A stretch of DNA of 64,000 nt from Gordionus sp. m RMFG-2023 (GCF_954871325.1 NC_088776.1:39108508-39172507), one strand, 5' to 3'. Positions 38,657-51,830 are shown, counted from the stretch's first letter. Made by a program: numbers and translations. Notes: generated by a model from the sequence alone, not told the origin.

Positions 38657-40880
38657 TTTGACTAAACTGTGAACGCTTAAGTAAAAATTTATATATATTA
38701 TCTTTTATTTGTAGTGAGATCCATTTTCCTATGATATAAATAACTTATAAAAAATTAAATTTTTAGATATATTCAATAATAAAGAAATATACATTAATAG
38801 TTGAATTATCTTTATCATAATAAATCGTTTAAATCTTTTAATATAATTATATTAAAAATATTAATAATTAAATTTTAAATTTCAATAATATTAAATCCGC
38901 AAGATGGCGTACTATTATTTAATAAAAAAATTTAAAAATATTTTTTGTTTTATTATATTCTAATTTTGTATTATTACTTAAAAAGTAATCTAAATTCCTT
39001 ATATTATCTATCATTCGAAAAATTGCAAGAACAAATATAGGTTTTTATAAATTACATATGATCACATTTTAATGGTTAAAATAAGGTAAATTAATTTTTT
39101 TAAATAATTTTTGCATACTTTCTATTGATATTTTTCCTAAATAGCTAATTTGTTTTTATTGCCATTATTACAATAAATGAATAAGATATCACAGAAAAAT
39201 TTTATCGAACATATAATGTTTGTAGATTATTTACACCTAGCATAAAAATGTATAAAGATTCACCATTTTTAGGGGAAAAATATAATTTAGATAAGGGATT
39301 TCGGATATTTTAAATGACGTTATATTTTATTTGTAAAATGATATATTGATTTTTAGTAAAGAATGTAGAAGGGGGAGGGTTAGGTGTATTTGTTCGAATT
39401 TTCAGTTGATTTCTAAAGACTTTGATTTGCTATTCTGAGATATAATAACTTGGGGTTTTAACGTAGACTAATATCTAATGAGAATTGTTGATGGATTAAG
39501 CGTCCATGTATTTCTTTTTCTATAAATTTTGTTTTGTGAAGTTAATCATTATAGTAATATAATTTGATTGTTTAAATGACCATGAAAAGGGTCTTTAAGT
39601 GTTGCTGAGTTCAATAATACAAATAACATTGAACTGGAGGTTATAAATTATATTATGAGAAAGTTGAAATACATTATAAATGCTTAATTATTATCTTTCC
39701 ATTAAGGAAATTTTTTTATAAATATAATACTGTAATATCTTCATCAGCTAGAATTGAAAGGTTATTTAGTCTTGGTAAAATGCTATGTATGCCAAAATGG
39801 CAAGTCTAATACTAAATTATTTGAAAATTTTGATTATCTTATAAAATAATAAATATTTAAAAACTCTTTTACAAATTAATATTTCAACTCCCATTAAAAA
39901 TACTAGTCTCCCTTCCCTATCTATAAGAATGGGCTATTACTGATATTAAAATGCTTGATATATTAACTCATCATTAAATATTTTATTAATTATTGTAAAT
40001 ATTCATCCTTACTAAATGAATATGTTATGTTCTTCACAAATAAATAGTAAAAACTATATTTTATAAACTATTCTAATTTTATTTTGATATTTTGGAAAAA
40101 ATACTAGTATCTGTATCTAAGATTAATTTTTTCACATCTGTATCTAGATTCTTAAGGACCTACCCATGTAATATAAATATTTTCTTACGTGATTATCCAT
40201 TTCTGATTGAATATATTAAGATATATGACGACTAGAAAAAAATCTATTGTTATTGAGGTAAAAAAAGGTAAATGAATGAATGGCATCATGTGAAATATTT
40301 ATATAAATATGATTCTAATTATATAAATTAATCATTTACTATAATATTTAGATAAATAATATTTAAATTATTTTATTTAAATAGTAACTTGGTATTATTG
40401 AATATCATTTGACACAAAATAATATTTTATATAGTAATATTAACAATATACTTTACCGGCATGATTTTGTTTTAAATATTATACATAGCCCTCCACCATG
40501 CGTGTTATGATAATTCAGCTTATTAAAATGAATCTTTAATGTTTTAGAAGTAAATTCTGATATATAACATTTTTAAATGATTATATTTTTTATAATAGTA
40601 TTTTATAATAATACACGCCAACTTGCGGATTTAATATTATTGGAATTTAAAATTTAATTATTAATATAATTATATTAAAAGATTTAAACGATTTATTATG
40701 AGATAAAAGATAATTCAACTCTTAATGTATATTTCTTTATTATTAAATATATCTTAAAATTTAATTTTTTATAAGTTATTTATATCATAGGAAAATGGAT
40801 CTCACTACAAATAAAAGATACATATAAAAAATTTTACCTAAGCATTCGCAGTTTACCTTAGCATTCGCAGTTTAGTCAAA
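38657..40880 (+). mobile_element. 2.2-kb element with about 290-bp inverted arms and hAT dimerisation domain
   Basis: The arms 38657-38950 and about 40580-40880 are near-mirror images. TTTGACTAAACTGTGAACGC mirrors GCATTCGCAGTTTAGTCAAA, TTTGTAGTGAGATCCATTTT mirrors the sequence near 40790-40810, and TTAAATCCGCAAGATGGCGT mirrors 40618-40640. The right arm carries an extra copy of GCATTCGCAGTTTA. In the middle, about 39720-39860, the plus strand reads NTVISSSARIERLFSLGKML, the SSAxxERLFS motif of hAT transposases, followed by a decayed tail. No catalytic core or target duplication was recognised. Arms this long are unusual for hAT. Confidence 0.75.
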
Positions 40881-40894
40881 CCGAATTAAAAACA

Positions 40895-40973
40895 TGACCT
40901 GGCAACTTTAGTAAAACAAGTTGAAATCGGTCTGGACCTGAAATTTTTGCCATTTTCAAACCCTCTAGCACTG
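40895..40973. mobile_element. hAT-like right-end fragment
   Basis: TCTGGACCTGAAATTTTTGC followed by CATTTTCAAACCCTCTAGCACTG reads outward-in as CAGTGCTAGAGGGTTTGAAA, a typical hAT terminal repeat. No left partner was found. Confidence 0.4.
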
Positions 40974-43381
40974 ACTTAATATTATCAGTACCGGACATTT
41001 TTGCCAATAATTTTGCACTAAAAAGATTTTTGTTAAACTTTTTGCAAAACATTAAATATTTTTTATAATTTATTCAAAATCCCCTACAGTGTTTTTTTTA
41101 GAGGTGACTGATATTAAATTATTTTTTAAAATACTTTTACGTTCTCTTCTAAGAAGACCTTAACATTCACTCAAAAATAAAAGAAATCTTTAAAGATTTT
41201 AAAAAAAATACTCATAGAGGATTTTTAATCAAAATTTACCTTAAAATTTTAAATCATTTTTGTAAAAAATCTTTTATAAGTAAATATTTCATGATATACA
41301 TATAAAATCTTTCATAAAGAAATCACAAATTTTTGTAAAATATTTAGTTGATCTTCAACGATTTTTGTTCAAAATTTTGGGGGTTAAACCCTTCTAAGAA
41401 ATGAATATTTTCTTAAATTTTCCATTTGGCTTGGCTTCTTTCTAAAAAAGAAAGAAGAAAAAAAATTTCAAATTCACTATTTTTATTTTATCATTGGCGG
41501 ACGCGATACGATGTGTAAACTAATATTCAGAGAGACTGACAACATTGTCAATGTAAGAAGGAGAAAAATTCCAGATAATTTTGAGAAAGGAAGAATTTTT
41601 ATTTTAGAAAATTTCAATTATTAATTTTATTAACCTATGTCTTCGCTAGCAATTAATAATGTCTATTTTTATTTTGGCGAAATCTGTAAGAATATAAGCA
41701 GAAGTGAGTATCTTACCAAATATTCGCGAATTTTTTAAAATACAGATTAATTCTAATTTTAAAAAGCCATTTTCCTTATATATGTTAGCGGCAATTTGTT
41801 TTTCTGGAATGTGCTATTTTTTCAATAAATCATTCTTTTGAACGCATTTTTTTAATTTTATAAATCTAATTATACCGGAAATGTATTCCAGCATATTTAG
41901 AAAACCTATTTCATGAATTGTAAATAATTTTACCATTTACTTAGTCATTAAGAAATTAAAAGCGAAAGCGCAAGAGGATCAAAGACAGGAGTTTGATAGA
42001 TAAGGAGTGCGCGGAAGGAATGGGAAAGATGAATTTAAAATAAAATATTGATATTTTAAAACTTTTATTTAACACGAGTGGCTAATCAGTCCGACCCGCG
42101 AACCTGTGGTAGCTTAATCAATAAAATATATAGGTGTGGTTCAAAAATATTAATTTTATTTTTACCTTTTTTTTTTTTACCTCTTTGCATAATTAATTTA
42201 ACATTTTTAAAAAAATCAGAAAGTATAAAATATTGACGATTCTATTTTCATATCATGTTTTGTAATAAATAAGAATTAAATAGATTAACATCATTAAATT
42301 ATCAAAGTTATTTCTGAATATTTAAATTTGTTGCATAACATTAAAATATAGAATTAAAAATATATTATGAGATTAAAAAATTTCTTCCCTATAAACTTTT
42401 TTTAAATTCGAGCCACGGGTCATGCCTTGATATAAAAAATTGTGACCAGGTTGCGGACAGTTCAAGCCTAAAAAAGCGGTTTTGTTGCTCTTTGAGGTAT
42501 CGCCAAAGTTGTATTCGGTACATCCCTGCTTATAAATTGACTCGCTTATAGCCTTTCTCGAGGGACCAGATAATTTTAACCGAAAAACATTTAAAATTTT
42601 AATATATCTGAATCAAAACGCGTTAAAGGGAGGAAAAAGTTATAAACCGGTTACTATACTATTATTATCAAACCTATCTATAATTCTTTTAATCTTGTAA
42701 CCATTTAACTTCGTCTATTATAATATTTACTGAAAAATTTACTCTTTCAAATACAGAATTATTTTAAAATATATGCTTGAAATTTTAATATAATTAAGGA
42801 AACCGATTATAATGCAGAATCGCTGAATTTCAAGACTAGATTTATTAAGCTCTACCAATTCTTGAAGATCAATCGAAATTATTTAATGCGAATGGTAAAA
42901 ATAAACCGATCTTTAATACAATATTCACTAAATTGAATAAAATATATCTCATCAATTCCATTTTATATTATAGTGTGCTGAATCGGCCGATAAAATAATT
43001 GAAATTACTGTCGATGCTAACATCAACAATCACTCGAGAAAATCTACAATATCTAGCCTAAATTCTCAATCACGTTTGCCGTTATGCGTTTTATTATTTA
43101 TAATTTGACAATATAATATTAATATTTAAGTTAATAAATAATTTTGATTAACTAGTTTAATAAAATAACATTGTTGCGCGAGATATTATAACCGCCCAAA
43201 AGTAGAAAATTCTTTTTAAACCGGAACTTTATAAGAGCGAATAGATAACTTACTCTATTACACATGTTAATTTTATTTAATCACATTTATTAACTTATAA
43301 TGCTTGTATATTTGATAAAATCGTTTTTCTTATTTTACCCAAAAATAATATTCGTATTTTCCTTTTTGAATTATTTTTAAG
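40974..43381. other. Spacer (or last ATRX intron), few features
   Basis: 41140-41390 holds a run of AAATCTTT/AAGATTTT motifs similar to 51360-51600. The 42050-42120 and 42400-42560 areas have higher GC but no recognisable element or exon. The sequence ends in ATTTTTAAG, a usable acceptor at 43373-43381. Confidence 0.4.
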
Positions 43382-44331
43382 ATAATTCGACAAATTTTCC
43401 CATTCCATATTCCTCTTCATCCTCTCCTGCTTTCGTGAAGAATTATGTCAGTAATTTTAATAACGAAAACAAAAGGACAGATTTCCTTATAGCCTCTCAA
43501 AACATGCGCTTGATTACTCCTTCTTTGCGTCATAATAATTTATCAAATTTGAACCTTTTGCAAAATATGGCTGGTGTCGATCGCTCTCTATTTAATTCCT
43601 CTCTACGGAATAGTAATAATAATCCTCTTTCTGTCTCTTCTATCTATAACGAAAATATCCCTATCCAACCGAATGATCCTACTTGTCCAGTCAATCTTAA
43701 CTTGGGCAGCGGTAATTTAGGTCGCAACCTTGATTTTACAAGTTTCATAAGCAACATGAGAAGCAATGTGAATCGCTTTATGCCATCGTCAAATGATAAT
43801 AATAGTTCAACATCAATGGGCAACACTTTCGGGGTTCAAACCTCCGATTTTACAAATTATGTAAACATGAGAAATAATGGGAATCGTTTACCGACATCAA
43901 ATGTTATTAATCCGATTTCATCTTTGAGTAAAAACACGTTAGGTCAAATCCCAGATTTTGCGGGTTCTTATTCAAACATGAGAAATAACGCGAATCGTTT
44001 TATTCTTCCAGCGCCAATCGTTAATAGTTCAATCTCATTAAATAACAAGGCAATCGGTCAACCCCCAAATTTTTCAAGTTATTTATTTAACAACATTAGA
44101 ATGAACCCATCGATTCTGCCATCGTCAAGCGTTAATCCTTCAATCACATTAAATAATACAGCAGGCCATGCACAAGACTTTACAGCTTCTTATTTACACA
44201 ATATGACAAATACAAATAATGAGAATAGTAATCCATTATTATCTTTGAATGTAAACAATCCAACCTTACCAATAAGCAATCCTCCGGCTAGAGGATTCAG
44301 AGTTATAAACGGAGAAATATTTCCTTTATAA
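43382..44331 (+). CDS. Asn/Ser-rich repetitive terminal exon, probably ATRX C-terminus
   Basis: Open from the acceptor at 43381 to TAA at 44329-44331. There is no in-frame ATG near the start and a stop lies just upstream, so it needs an upstream exon. Joined in phase 1 to the donor at 34354 it begins with GAT (Asp) and adds 316 residues. The protein is Asn, Ser, Pro and Leu-rich with five degenerate units of about 37 residues. Each has a DF(T/A)xxxxNMRxNxNRF start and a P(S/A)xxxNxSxSLNNxxGQxPD end, with copies starting near 43734, 43845, 43957, 44068 and 44172. This fits the glutamine/proline-rich tail of other ATRX proteins in position and type, not in sequence. It could instead belong to a separate gene. 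The GC content and codon use are exon-like. Confidence 0.7.
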
Positions 44332-45849
44332 ATATTTTAGATTAATATGCTGAAGATAAAATAGAGGATTTAAAAAACTATATATTATAAATATTATAGA
44401 GAATTGTAGTTAGAATTTTAAATTATTGTCATCATTTTAATTGAGAAGTATTTTAATTGTATACACATATTTATATATATAAACTTTCTTTATTATTGTT
44501 GAAGTGATATTGTAATCTAATCTCATCCTAAATAAAAATTTAAAAAAATGATAATGTAATTCTCTTTATTCAAAAACTAGGATAACATTTAATTATTTTT
44601 TTATGTCACTAAACAAATATTAAAAAGTTAAGAAAAATTTTTTAAGAAATGATAACTTATAATGCCATCAATATCTTTAATATATTGAAACTTTATTTTA
44701 TTTCATAAATTAATATTGTAATTGCATAAGGTCTTTATCAATAGTCCAGTTTGAAACGAAATATACACATTTATTAAAAGCATTTTAACGTTACCATTAC
44801 AACCAAAAATTATTCCATTATAAGTTTAGGAAAAATTCTGAAACCCTTTCCATTAAGGTCGAAATTGTAATTCCGATTTTTTTTAAAAAAAAAATTATTT
44901 CCCACTTTAGCATTTTAAATTAGCCGGGATGTTTAAAATTTCCTTATTTTGAATAATTTTAGAGAAGAACATGAAAATAAGCCGTAAAAGAATGATGTCA
45001 ATTGATTTAATATATTTGTGATTTAAAAAATTAGCCTGGCCCGAGTTTTGTAAAAAAAGAAAAGAAGAAGAAATCAGTCTTGTTTGCTTACCAAACGGAA
45101 TATGTAAGTTCACGCTTCATAAATTTTTTCACAACTAAAGTACTTTAATTTATATGAATTTTTTCATAATTTTTTATGTAAATTAAACTTTCTTAATAAT
45201 TCTCGCAAACCTCAATTTGGCTACTTCAATAAATATTAATAAATGATTTTTATAATATGAACGTTTTTAAGATATTATAATTTTATAAAAACGAAAGAAT
45301 CTTTCACTATAACAATACATTGAGAATTCTGAATTTTCACTATTTTACCAGTCGGGTTTGGACATCAATTTTCATTGTTTCCTCGGAGAAGGAGAAGCGA
45401 TTTTGTAATATACTTTGAAATAATTTTTAATTCTATAGAAATAATTATTCCTCAAACCCCTTCGGATTAGAATATAATAGCTAACGCAAGGTTAAAGTTT
45501 TAGCATCCTAGTGGAGATACCAATGGGTCATTCCATGTCAAATGAGCAAGAAAATCAAGATTTTCGGCATCTCTTTTCAAATTAAAATTATAGGCAACGT
45601 ATGTTCTAAAAATATCTTTAACAAAATTTTAGCTCATTAGCAATTATATTACCTGGGATAATGGTGATTAAGGTACAAAAATCGGTTTTTACTAATGGTT
45701 TTAGATTAAAAGCTAAATTAGTTCGAATATTAATAACTAAGTCTATAATTGATAATTATGGGGGGAACATCAAAATTTATTTTTTTGAAATATTGTTCAT
45801 CTTATATACTGAATCTTAAATTCGCTCAGTTTTCTTAAAAAATAGCATT
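44332..45849. other. 3' flank; nothing firm
   Basis: AATAAA near 44531 could end the preceding transcript. GGGTCATTCCATGTCAAAT at about 45523 is a repeat-like motif. No gene was recognised. Confidence 0.4.
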
Positions 45850-46741
45850 TCTTTTGTTAGTGATGATGCCAGTGTTATGATTGGGAATAAATCTGATGTA
45901 ACAACACCTTTGCGCACTATATCCAACGATCATACCCTGGCATTTTTTAAATCACCCTTTAGAATTAGCCACTGCAGTAAAAACTGTTACAGGCGTTAAT
46001 AACCTTAAAACCTTTATTGATAAAATATACAGTTTATATAGCCAGTCTAACAAAAATCAACACTGGAAATAGCGACTGAATTGGGCATTCAATTTCTGAA
46101 GATTAGAGGGGGCCTTGATATACCATAGATGTCTAGCAGTATACTTTTAAGGCAATTTGGATAAATTATGAGGCCCTGTATACCCCTTTAAAAAATTTAG
46201 TAGGATACTCGTTTATCAAATGGTGAATTCTTATCAGATCTCCCTTGATGTATGATGTATATATGTTTTTCCAATTTGTCTTTAAAGCTTTAATAAAAAA
46301 CAATCCGTTTACCTAATGCTGAAAAATCAATAAAGCGAACGATATTTTAAAATCGTATAAGAATATGCCTGGTAGGTTCTAAATCTCTAAATGAATGTTT
46401 ATTTAATAGCTAAAGAAAAACATAGGAAAGTGGCTCAAGAACTTAGGGAAATAAATAAATTTAAATTGTTAATTGAAGGAAAACAGAAGGCACACTGGTG
46501 TCAACTAAAATCATTCATTACTGCCTTAATAGACAATAAACTAAATAGGTCAATTTATGCTGATTCCAATAACTATTTTTATTTGATATGGAATATTTAT
46601 AAAAGGATAACTGGCCAGCAGACCTTTAAATTATCCATCTCCATACTCTTCTCTAGTCTTAACATGCTCATACTTTGTTCTCATTCAATTCGAACATTCA
46701 ATAAAAAAAATGCCTTTACCTCTATTTTATCATCATTTTGA
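45850..46741 (+). mobile_element. hAT transposase relic
   Basis: Plus-strand frames read FVSDDASVMIGNKSDVTTPL (the TDGAxxMxG region with a catalytic Asp), ELATAVKTVTGVNN-like sequence with FIDKIYSLYSQS, ATELGIQFLKIRGGLDIP (the KxxxxLDxRW region), and at 46391-46741 an open stretch with EGKQKAHWCQLKSFITALID, matching the hAT INxxQFxxSLIDN region. The order is correct but at least three frame changes separate the parts. No terminal repeats or target duplication were found. It differs from the A-E families by its protein type. Confidence 0.7.
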
Positions 46742-48015
46742 ACAAATTCTCATTCAAAACGAGCTTCATCAAAAGTCAGCCCAGTTTCTAATATTTTTAA
46801 AATTTCTAAATAAATTTATTTACATAAAATAATTTTGTGCATCAATGGTATTGCATAAAAATATATTATAATCGAAATGATCTAATATTTTTTAATATAC
46901 AAAAAAAATATCTATAAACACATTTTTGAATAAAAAGAAATTGTGATTTTTTTATAGAAAAAGTAAGTAATATAGAAAAAATTTCAGTGGAGGGTTAAGA
47001 ATGACATTAAGTAATTTTCTCTTCTAAAATGACCATCATTGTGTCATCTTGAAAACACTTAAAGGAAATATGTTCATTGATATAAAAAATATAAATCGAA
47101 TGTGCATAATTAGTTAGAACTTGGAATGACCATATTTTATTGATCCAAGTTTTGTCTAAATGAGAACAAAATATAAAAAATGTTGTTTATGTTCTCATAT
47201 AAGAATTTCTATTCGAAAACAACGGCAAAGCCTGAACTATTTAAAAAATAAATAAGAAATTTTGTCTCAAATCTTGGAATAACAAAAATTTGCCTCTATT
47301 GCCCATTTTAGCGTACCCTCTACTATATTTTTAAGTAATAGCGCCCCCTCCGCAAATTTTAGGACTACAACACTGAATACAAGGATCCAAACCAAAACAA
47401 ATTTCGGTTCAGGTTCGGGTGGTAGCGTCACTAGAGTGGAGGGGGTAGCAAGGGGTCGAGAATCCTGAAATATTTGAAGAGCCCCCTAAAAATTTGAAAT
47501 TTTTTTATACTACTAAAAAAGAGGTAATTTTGGATAATGTTAGTTTAAAAAAAATATAAGTTTGAAAATAATTTTTAAAAATGACATCCTGAGTTCGCGT
47601 TCAAATAAAAATAACGGTTCATGGTTCAGGCTAGTAAATGTAATAACAGTTAGGCTCGAACCTCTAAATGTTTGAACTCTTTTATATATAAACTTGCATT
47701 AAAATTATGCATAGAGAAGCATATTATTTTGTTTCATCAAAAAAAAAATATATAATGTTATTTATTATTAATTTATACAATATAAATAATTTATAACAAA
47801 TAAATTTGAATTATTTTCTTCAATATTGAACATTATTTACTTAAAAAAATAGTATTGAGTCTTACAATTAAATTATTTTCTACTAATCAAATTATATCTA
47901 TAAGGAGAACTTATAAATTTTATTTTTGAAAAAATATCTCCCTACCCTAACTTGAGTAGCCAGCACTATCGAAATACTATTTACATAATTTGTGATATCG
48001 AAATCTATGATTTTG
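46742..48015. other. Spacer with MITE-like scraps
   Basis: 47340-47520 contains AGCGCCCCCTCCGC, GTCACTAGAGTGGAGGGGG and AGAGCCCCCTAAAAATTT, the vocabulary of hAT MITE ends. 47580-47680 contains GGTTCATGGTTCAGG-type repeats. No boundaries could be fixed. Confidence 0.35.
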
Positions 48016-48300
48016 TCAATAGGCTAAAATATTCATTTCTTTATTTAGGCGAGGTTCTTTAGGAAAATTAACTAAAATATTTAACATTAATAGATTTCGA
48101 TTACCAATATTGCCTTTAAATTTTTCTTCAAGAATCTGTTGGCTTGATGACATCCGAATCTTTTTTAATACTTTTGGATTTTGTTGTGATATTTTGTTAA
48201 TTTTAGCGAGTTTTAAAAGATGGTATCTTTTGATACGACGCTCAAATTGTATCATATCTATAGTCTTAAATTGGGACGTATCATTTATAATAGAATACCT
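48016..48300 (-). CDS. Possible terminal exon of an unrecognised gene
   Basis: On the minus strand an open frame follows TTATTTAG/GTATTC at about 48300. It reads FKTIDMIQFERRIKRYHLLK, LAKINKISQQNPKVLKKIRM and NLLMLNILVNFPKEPRLNKE, and ends in a stop at 48016-48018. It is lysine/arginine-rich, likely helical, and less AT-driven than the surroundings, but I recognise no family. Regular basic helices of this kind occur in ciliary and cytoskeletal proteins; that is only a hint. No companion exon was identified upstream. A spurious frame is possible. Confidence 0.3.
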   Translation of the reverse strand, partial: RYSIINDTSQFKTIDMIQFERRIKRYHLLKLAKINKISQQNPKVLKKIRMSSSQQILEEKFKGNIGNRNLLMLNILVNFPKEPRLNKEMNILAY

Positions 48301-49319
48301 AAATAATTTATATATTGGATTAAATTTATCCCTAGATATTAATCAATGGTATATTATATACTATTAGATTGGCGATTCATTCCTTTCTTTCGTACATACA
48401 TACATAGGAGTAGGTTAGGTGCCATTTTGGTGTTTTTACATCGACTTTTTGTTCTATCGATGATTTTATTAATTTATATTAGTCATTTAATCGACTTGCA
48501 AACCATAAAATGGAGCTACAGTTGATTCCTATGCATGTTCATTTTAAAATACAATGCATGAATAGCCAATCTAGTGGTATATACACATTTGGCATTAATA
48601 AGCTCTTTTAAAATTAAGTAGAAAAGGAAATTATTTAAAAAATATTGTAAAATAGCAATATACAAAAGTTTATTTTAAAAAAAGGTAAAATAGTGGCAAA
48701 AAAATTTTTGTGTACAAAGGATAGTTTTTGAACAAACATTCAAATTTAATAGAAAGTTGCTATTTTTTTAGGGTTTAACGGCGGGGTTGGGTAAATTTTC
48801 AAAAAGACATTTTAAATTAATGAATACTTTAATGAATACTTATGTCGATTTTTTTAACCCTGCTTACAATTCTTTTTTGATTAAATGATATTTTTATCAT
48901 TGACCATTTTCTAAAATTATTGAATAGCAGCATAATATATTTATTGTTGCAGCAGTAGCATACCACATAAATTATGAAATAATTCAAATGTAATTAATAT
49001 CAACGAAATTAATGGAGGAAGAAATCGTTCCATTTATGATTTTGTTTTTATATTTAGTTGAGCATAACATTTAGCTTTCACTATGTTATTGATTTTTGAT
49101 ATTTAAAAAATTTCCAATCAAAATTGTCAAATCAAATTCAGAGGATGTTGATGTTGTTACACGGCAAAAATATCTTATAAAAATAATAGCTTATATACCT
49201 TCCTCATCTTAAAAACATATCATTTTAAATATAAAATAGGATTTAAAATAAAAGGCTAATTTTTTCACTAATTCGAATCACAAATTTAATATTTAAATAA
49301 ATGTGGATTTACATTTTAT
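48301..49319. other. Nothing recognised
   Basis: AT-rich spacer; a short TACA/CATA run near 48395-48408. Confidence 0.45.
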
Positions 49320-49513
49320 AATTCAACTTGTAACAAAAAAGTATTTGTTTGTATTTGTCTGAAAATCGTAATAAATAAAAAATACTTTATAATTTTTAGT
49401 ATTTAAAATATAAATACTAAATACATTTCAAGATATTTAAATAAACACAAAATATAAAAAAGCATTTGTATTTAATATTTTGAATATAAGTATTGCATTA
49501 CTGCCGAACCCTG
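49320..49513. mobile_element. hAT-like MITE right end
   Basis: It ends in GTATTGCATTACTGCCGAAC followed by CCTG. Read outward-in this is CAGGGTTCGGCAGTAATGCA, a terminal repeat of common hAT MITEs, preceded by repeated GTATTTG and AAATACTT motifs. The left end is missing. Confidence 0.5.
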
Positions 49514-50017
49514 AGTATAGGTTGATTATGCCATGAATCTACTATTAAAATTTGATTAAATTTTGAAAGGTTTTATTCAATTTTTTTAAACTATTTATAT
49601 TTTGAATTATGGAAAAATAACCAAAAAAACTTACCAATCACTCTAATCGACCATTTGAAATACACAATTTTTAAAAACTCCTCTCTTGTAAAATTAGGGT
49701 GTTGAACCGAACGAAGTCGGACCATGGGTCCGAAATAAGCATAAATTTTCCAAATCGTAATAACTTCTTTTGAACCAGTTTGCTCCAGTTATGGTCAAAA
49801 TTCAACAAATAATTTAATTATAGATTAAAATTTAAAATTATTATATCTTTTAACAATTTTATAAGATAAATATAATATAATTTATGGGAAAAAAAAAATT
49901 TTTTTTTGGTGCTATTAAAATAGGTTAAAGATTTAAATATTTTAAATTTAATCAATGAATGTGATTGGTTGATTTTAAATTAAGAAATTAATTAATCTAT
50001 ATAATAAAATAATAGGC
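49514..50017. other. Nothing firm
   Basis: GTGTTGAACCGAACGAAGTC at 49702 resembles GTGTTGAACCGAATCTCG at 52484, so both may be ends of one repeat family. Confidence 0.35.
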
Positions 50018-50403
50018 ATAGCCAGGATTTTATTAGGGGTGGAAGCACTATTAGGTTGGTTTTTTCCCTATATATTTTATTGGACTTCTTTAAGTCCACA
50101 TATTGCAGACTTTGGCTATGTTACATTTGTTAAAAGATTAATTTTGGTTTTTCACTTTTTTATTTATAAAAATGCTTTTTTTCTAAAAATTTTGAATTAA
50201 ATTCATTATTTTTAAAAGTTATCAATTTTTACTTATTTTTTATTTCAAATTCTTCATAAACTTTTGTGAGAGAGAAAGATGGAGAGTGTTTGGGAGGAGG
50301 GGTAGTTTTATTCGTTTTAAGTGATATTATCAAAAGCATGCAAATTTTCCAGGGAGGATTTTACTTTACCACCCCCCCCCCCTCCCTTGCTAGGCTTATT
50401 AAT
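50012..50403. mobile_element. GCATAGCCAGG-type MITE
   Basis: ATAGGCATAGCCAGGATTTT at the left and CCCCTCCCTTGCTAGGCTTA at the right are imperfect inverses. A C10 tract lies beside the right end (50372-50381). The same terminal style occurs at 60363-61566. No target duplication was seen. Confidence 0.5.
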
Positions 50404-51079
50404 ATGAGATAGGATTGCTTTAATTATAAATGATATATTACATTATTAGTACTACACATCATATATATTGCATAAATTATGGATATATAATTTTATTGCA
50501 ATCATAATCAGTATGAGATGTGATTATAAATATTATTTAATATGTTAAAAAAATATTAATTTATGTTTGCTATTAATAAAAAAAACTTATAAATTTATGG
50601 ATATAAAAAAATTACCCCGATAAAAAAATTGTTAATAATTTTGTTTGATATTGATAAAAAAAATATCCAATTCGATGTAATAGAACGTGTGCATATTTCA
50701 TGTTTATATTTTTTAATGAATCCAAAGTGGTCCTTTAGCCATTTTCTTCAATGATTTTATCCGGAGTGAGACTGATATCTTTCTACATATTAAAATAATA
50801 TCCTATTTTAAAAAAGCTTTTTTTTCATGCTCAAAATATTATTGGTGGCAATCAATTGCTGACAGGGAGTTGGTAATAAAAAGTAAATTTTTTATAATAT
50901 TTTGTTATGAACAGAAAATTTAAATTGAGCTTAATTGTTTTTAATAAATTTAAAAAATCAGTTTTTTAAATATTCAATTATTAATTCTAAAGAGAATTTG
51001 TTTTCGCCAATAAGCTAAGGTTTATCAATTCTAATTTTTAGTTTATCGCCTAAACTTAAACAACTATTAAGGATGGTTT
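50404..51079. other. Nothing recognised
   Basis: AT-rich spacer. Confidence 0.45.
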
Positions 51080-51830
51080 AGAAAATATCTGTGGCATTTG
51101 CCTCAGCGTCCTCAAAGAATCTAAGAAATCTTTTGGCCTCATTCATTGCTTTAATGATATTTATATTTTGGAATATATCTAATGAGATTTTATGGTTTTA
51201 AAAAAAATATAATTTATTAAACAATTGAAATAATAAATAGGGTTTGGAAAATTGATGCAAACAAATCCTTAGCAGTATCAAAAGCCTCATTCCTTACTAA
51301 TAGTTTTAAATGTTTCAACTATACCCTCATACTTATCAATATTCTAAATTCTCATGTAACCAGTGTTTAATAAAAATCTTTAAATGAGTATTTCAAGATT
51401 TTTCTCGCCTAAAATCATGAACAAAATTTTTGAAGATCAACAAAAATTGAAGATTTTTTATGCATAAGAATCGCAAAAGATTCTAATTAAAGATTTTTAC
51501 AAAAAATTGAATTTCGGAAAAGATTTTATCAAAAATCCTGTTCAAGAATTCTCAAAATTTTTTTATTTTGTTTGATTTTAAAAATCAAAATTTTTTAAGG
51601 ATTTTTAATTTTGAACGAAATCCGGAATATAACACTTATGATCCTAAACTTTAAATTTTCAATTATTTTTGTACTATTTCTATAAATAAAGATAATATAT
51701 AAATTGTGTATACAATTATTTATGTTATCAATTTTGTAAATCCCACAAGCTTTTGAAATAACCAAATTTAGAGAATGCTCTTGGGCACATTTATTCAATA
51801 TAGGTTTAAACACCTGCATCATCATGCTCT
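51080..51830 (-). mobile_element. hAT transposase relic
   Basis: On the minus strand, from high to low positions: MMMQVFKPILNKCAQEHSLN followed by LVISKACGI, which is the hAT CxxHxLNLVxxxA motif. Then, in broken frames, LKLLVRNEAFDTAKDLF and DIFQNINIIKAMNEAKRFLR. The order matches the middle of the transposase of the group found with zinc-finger MYM-type proteins. The AAGATTTT-rich block 51360-51600 may be a MITE inserted into it. Confidence 0.6.
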
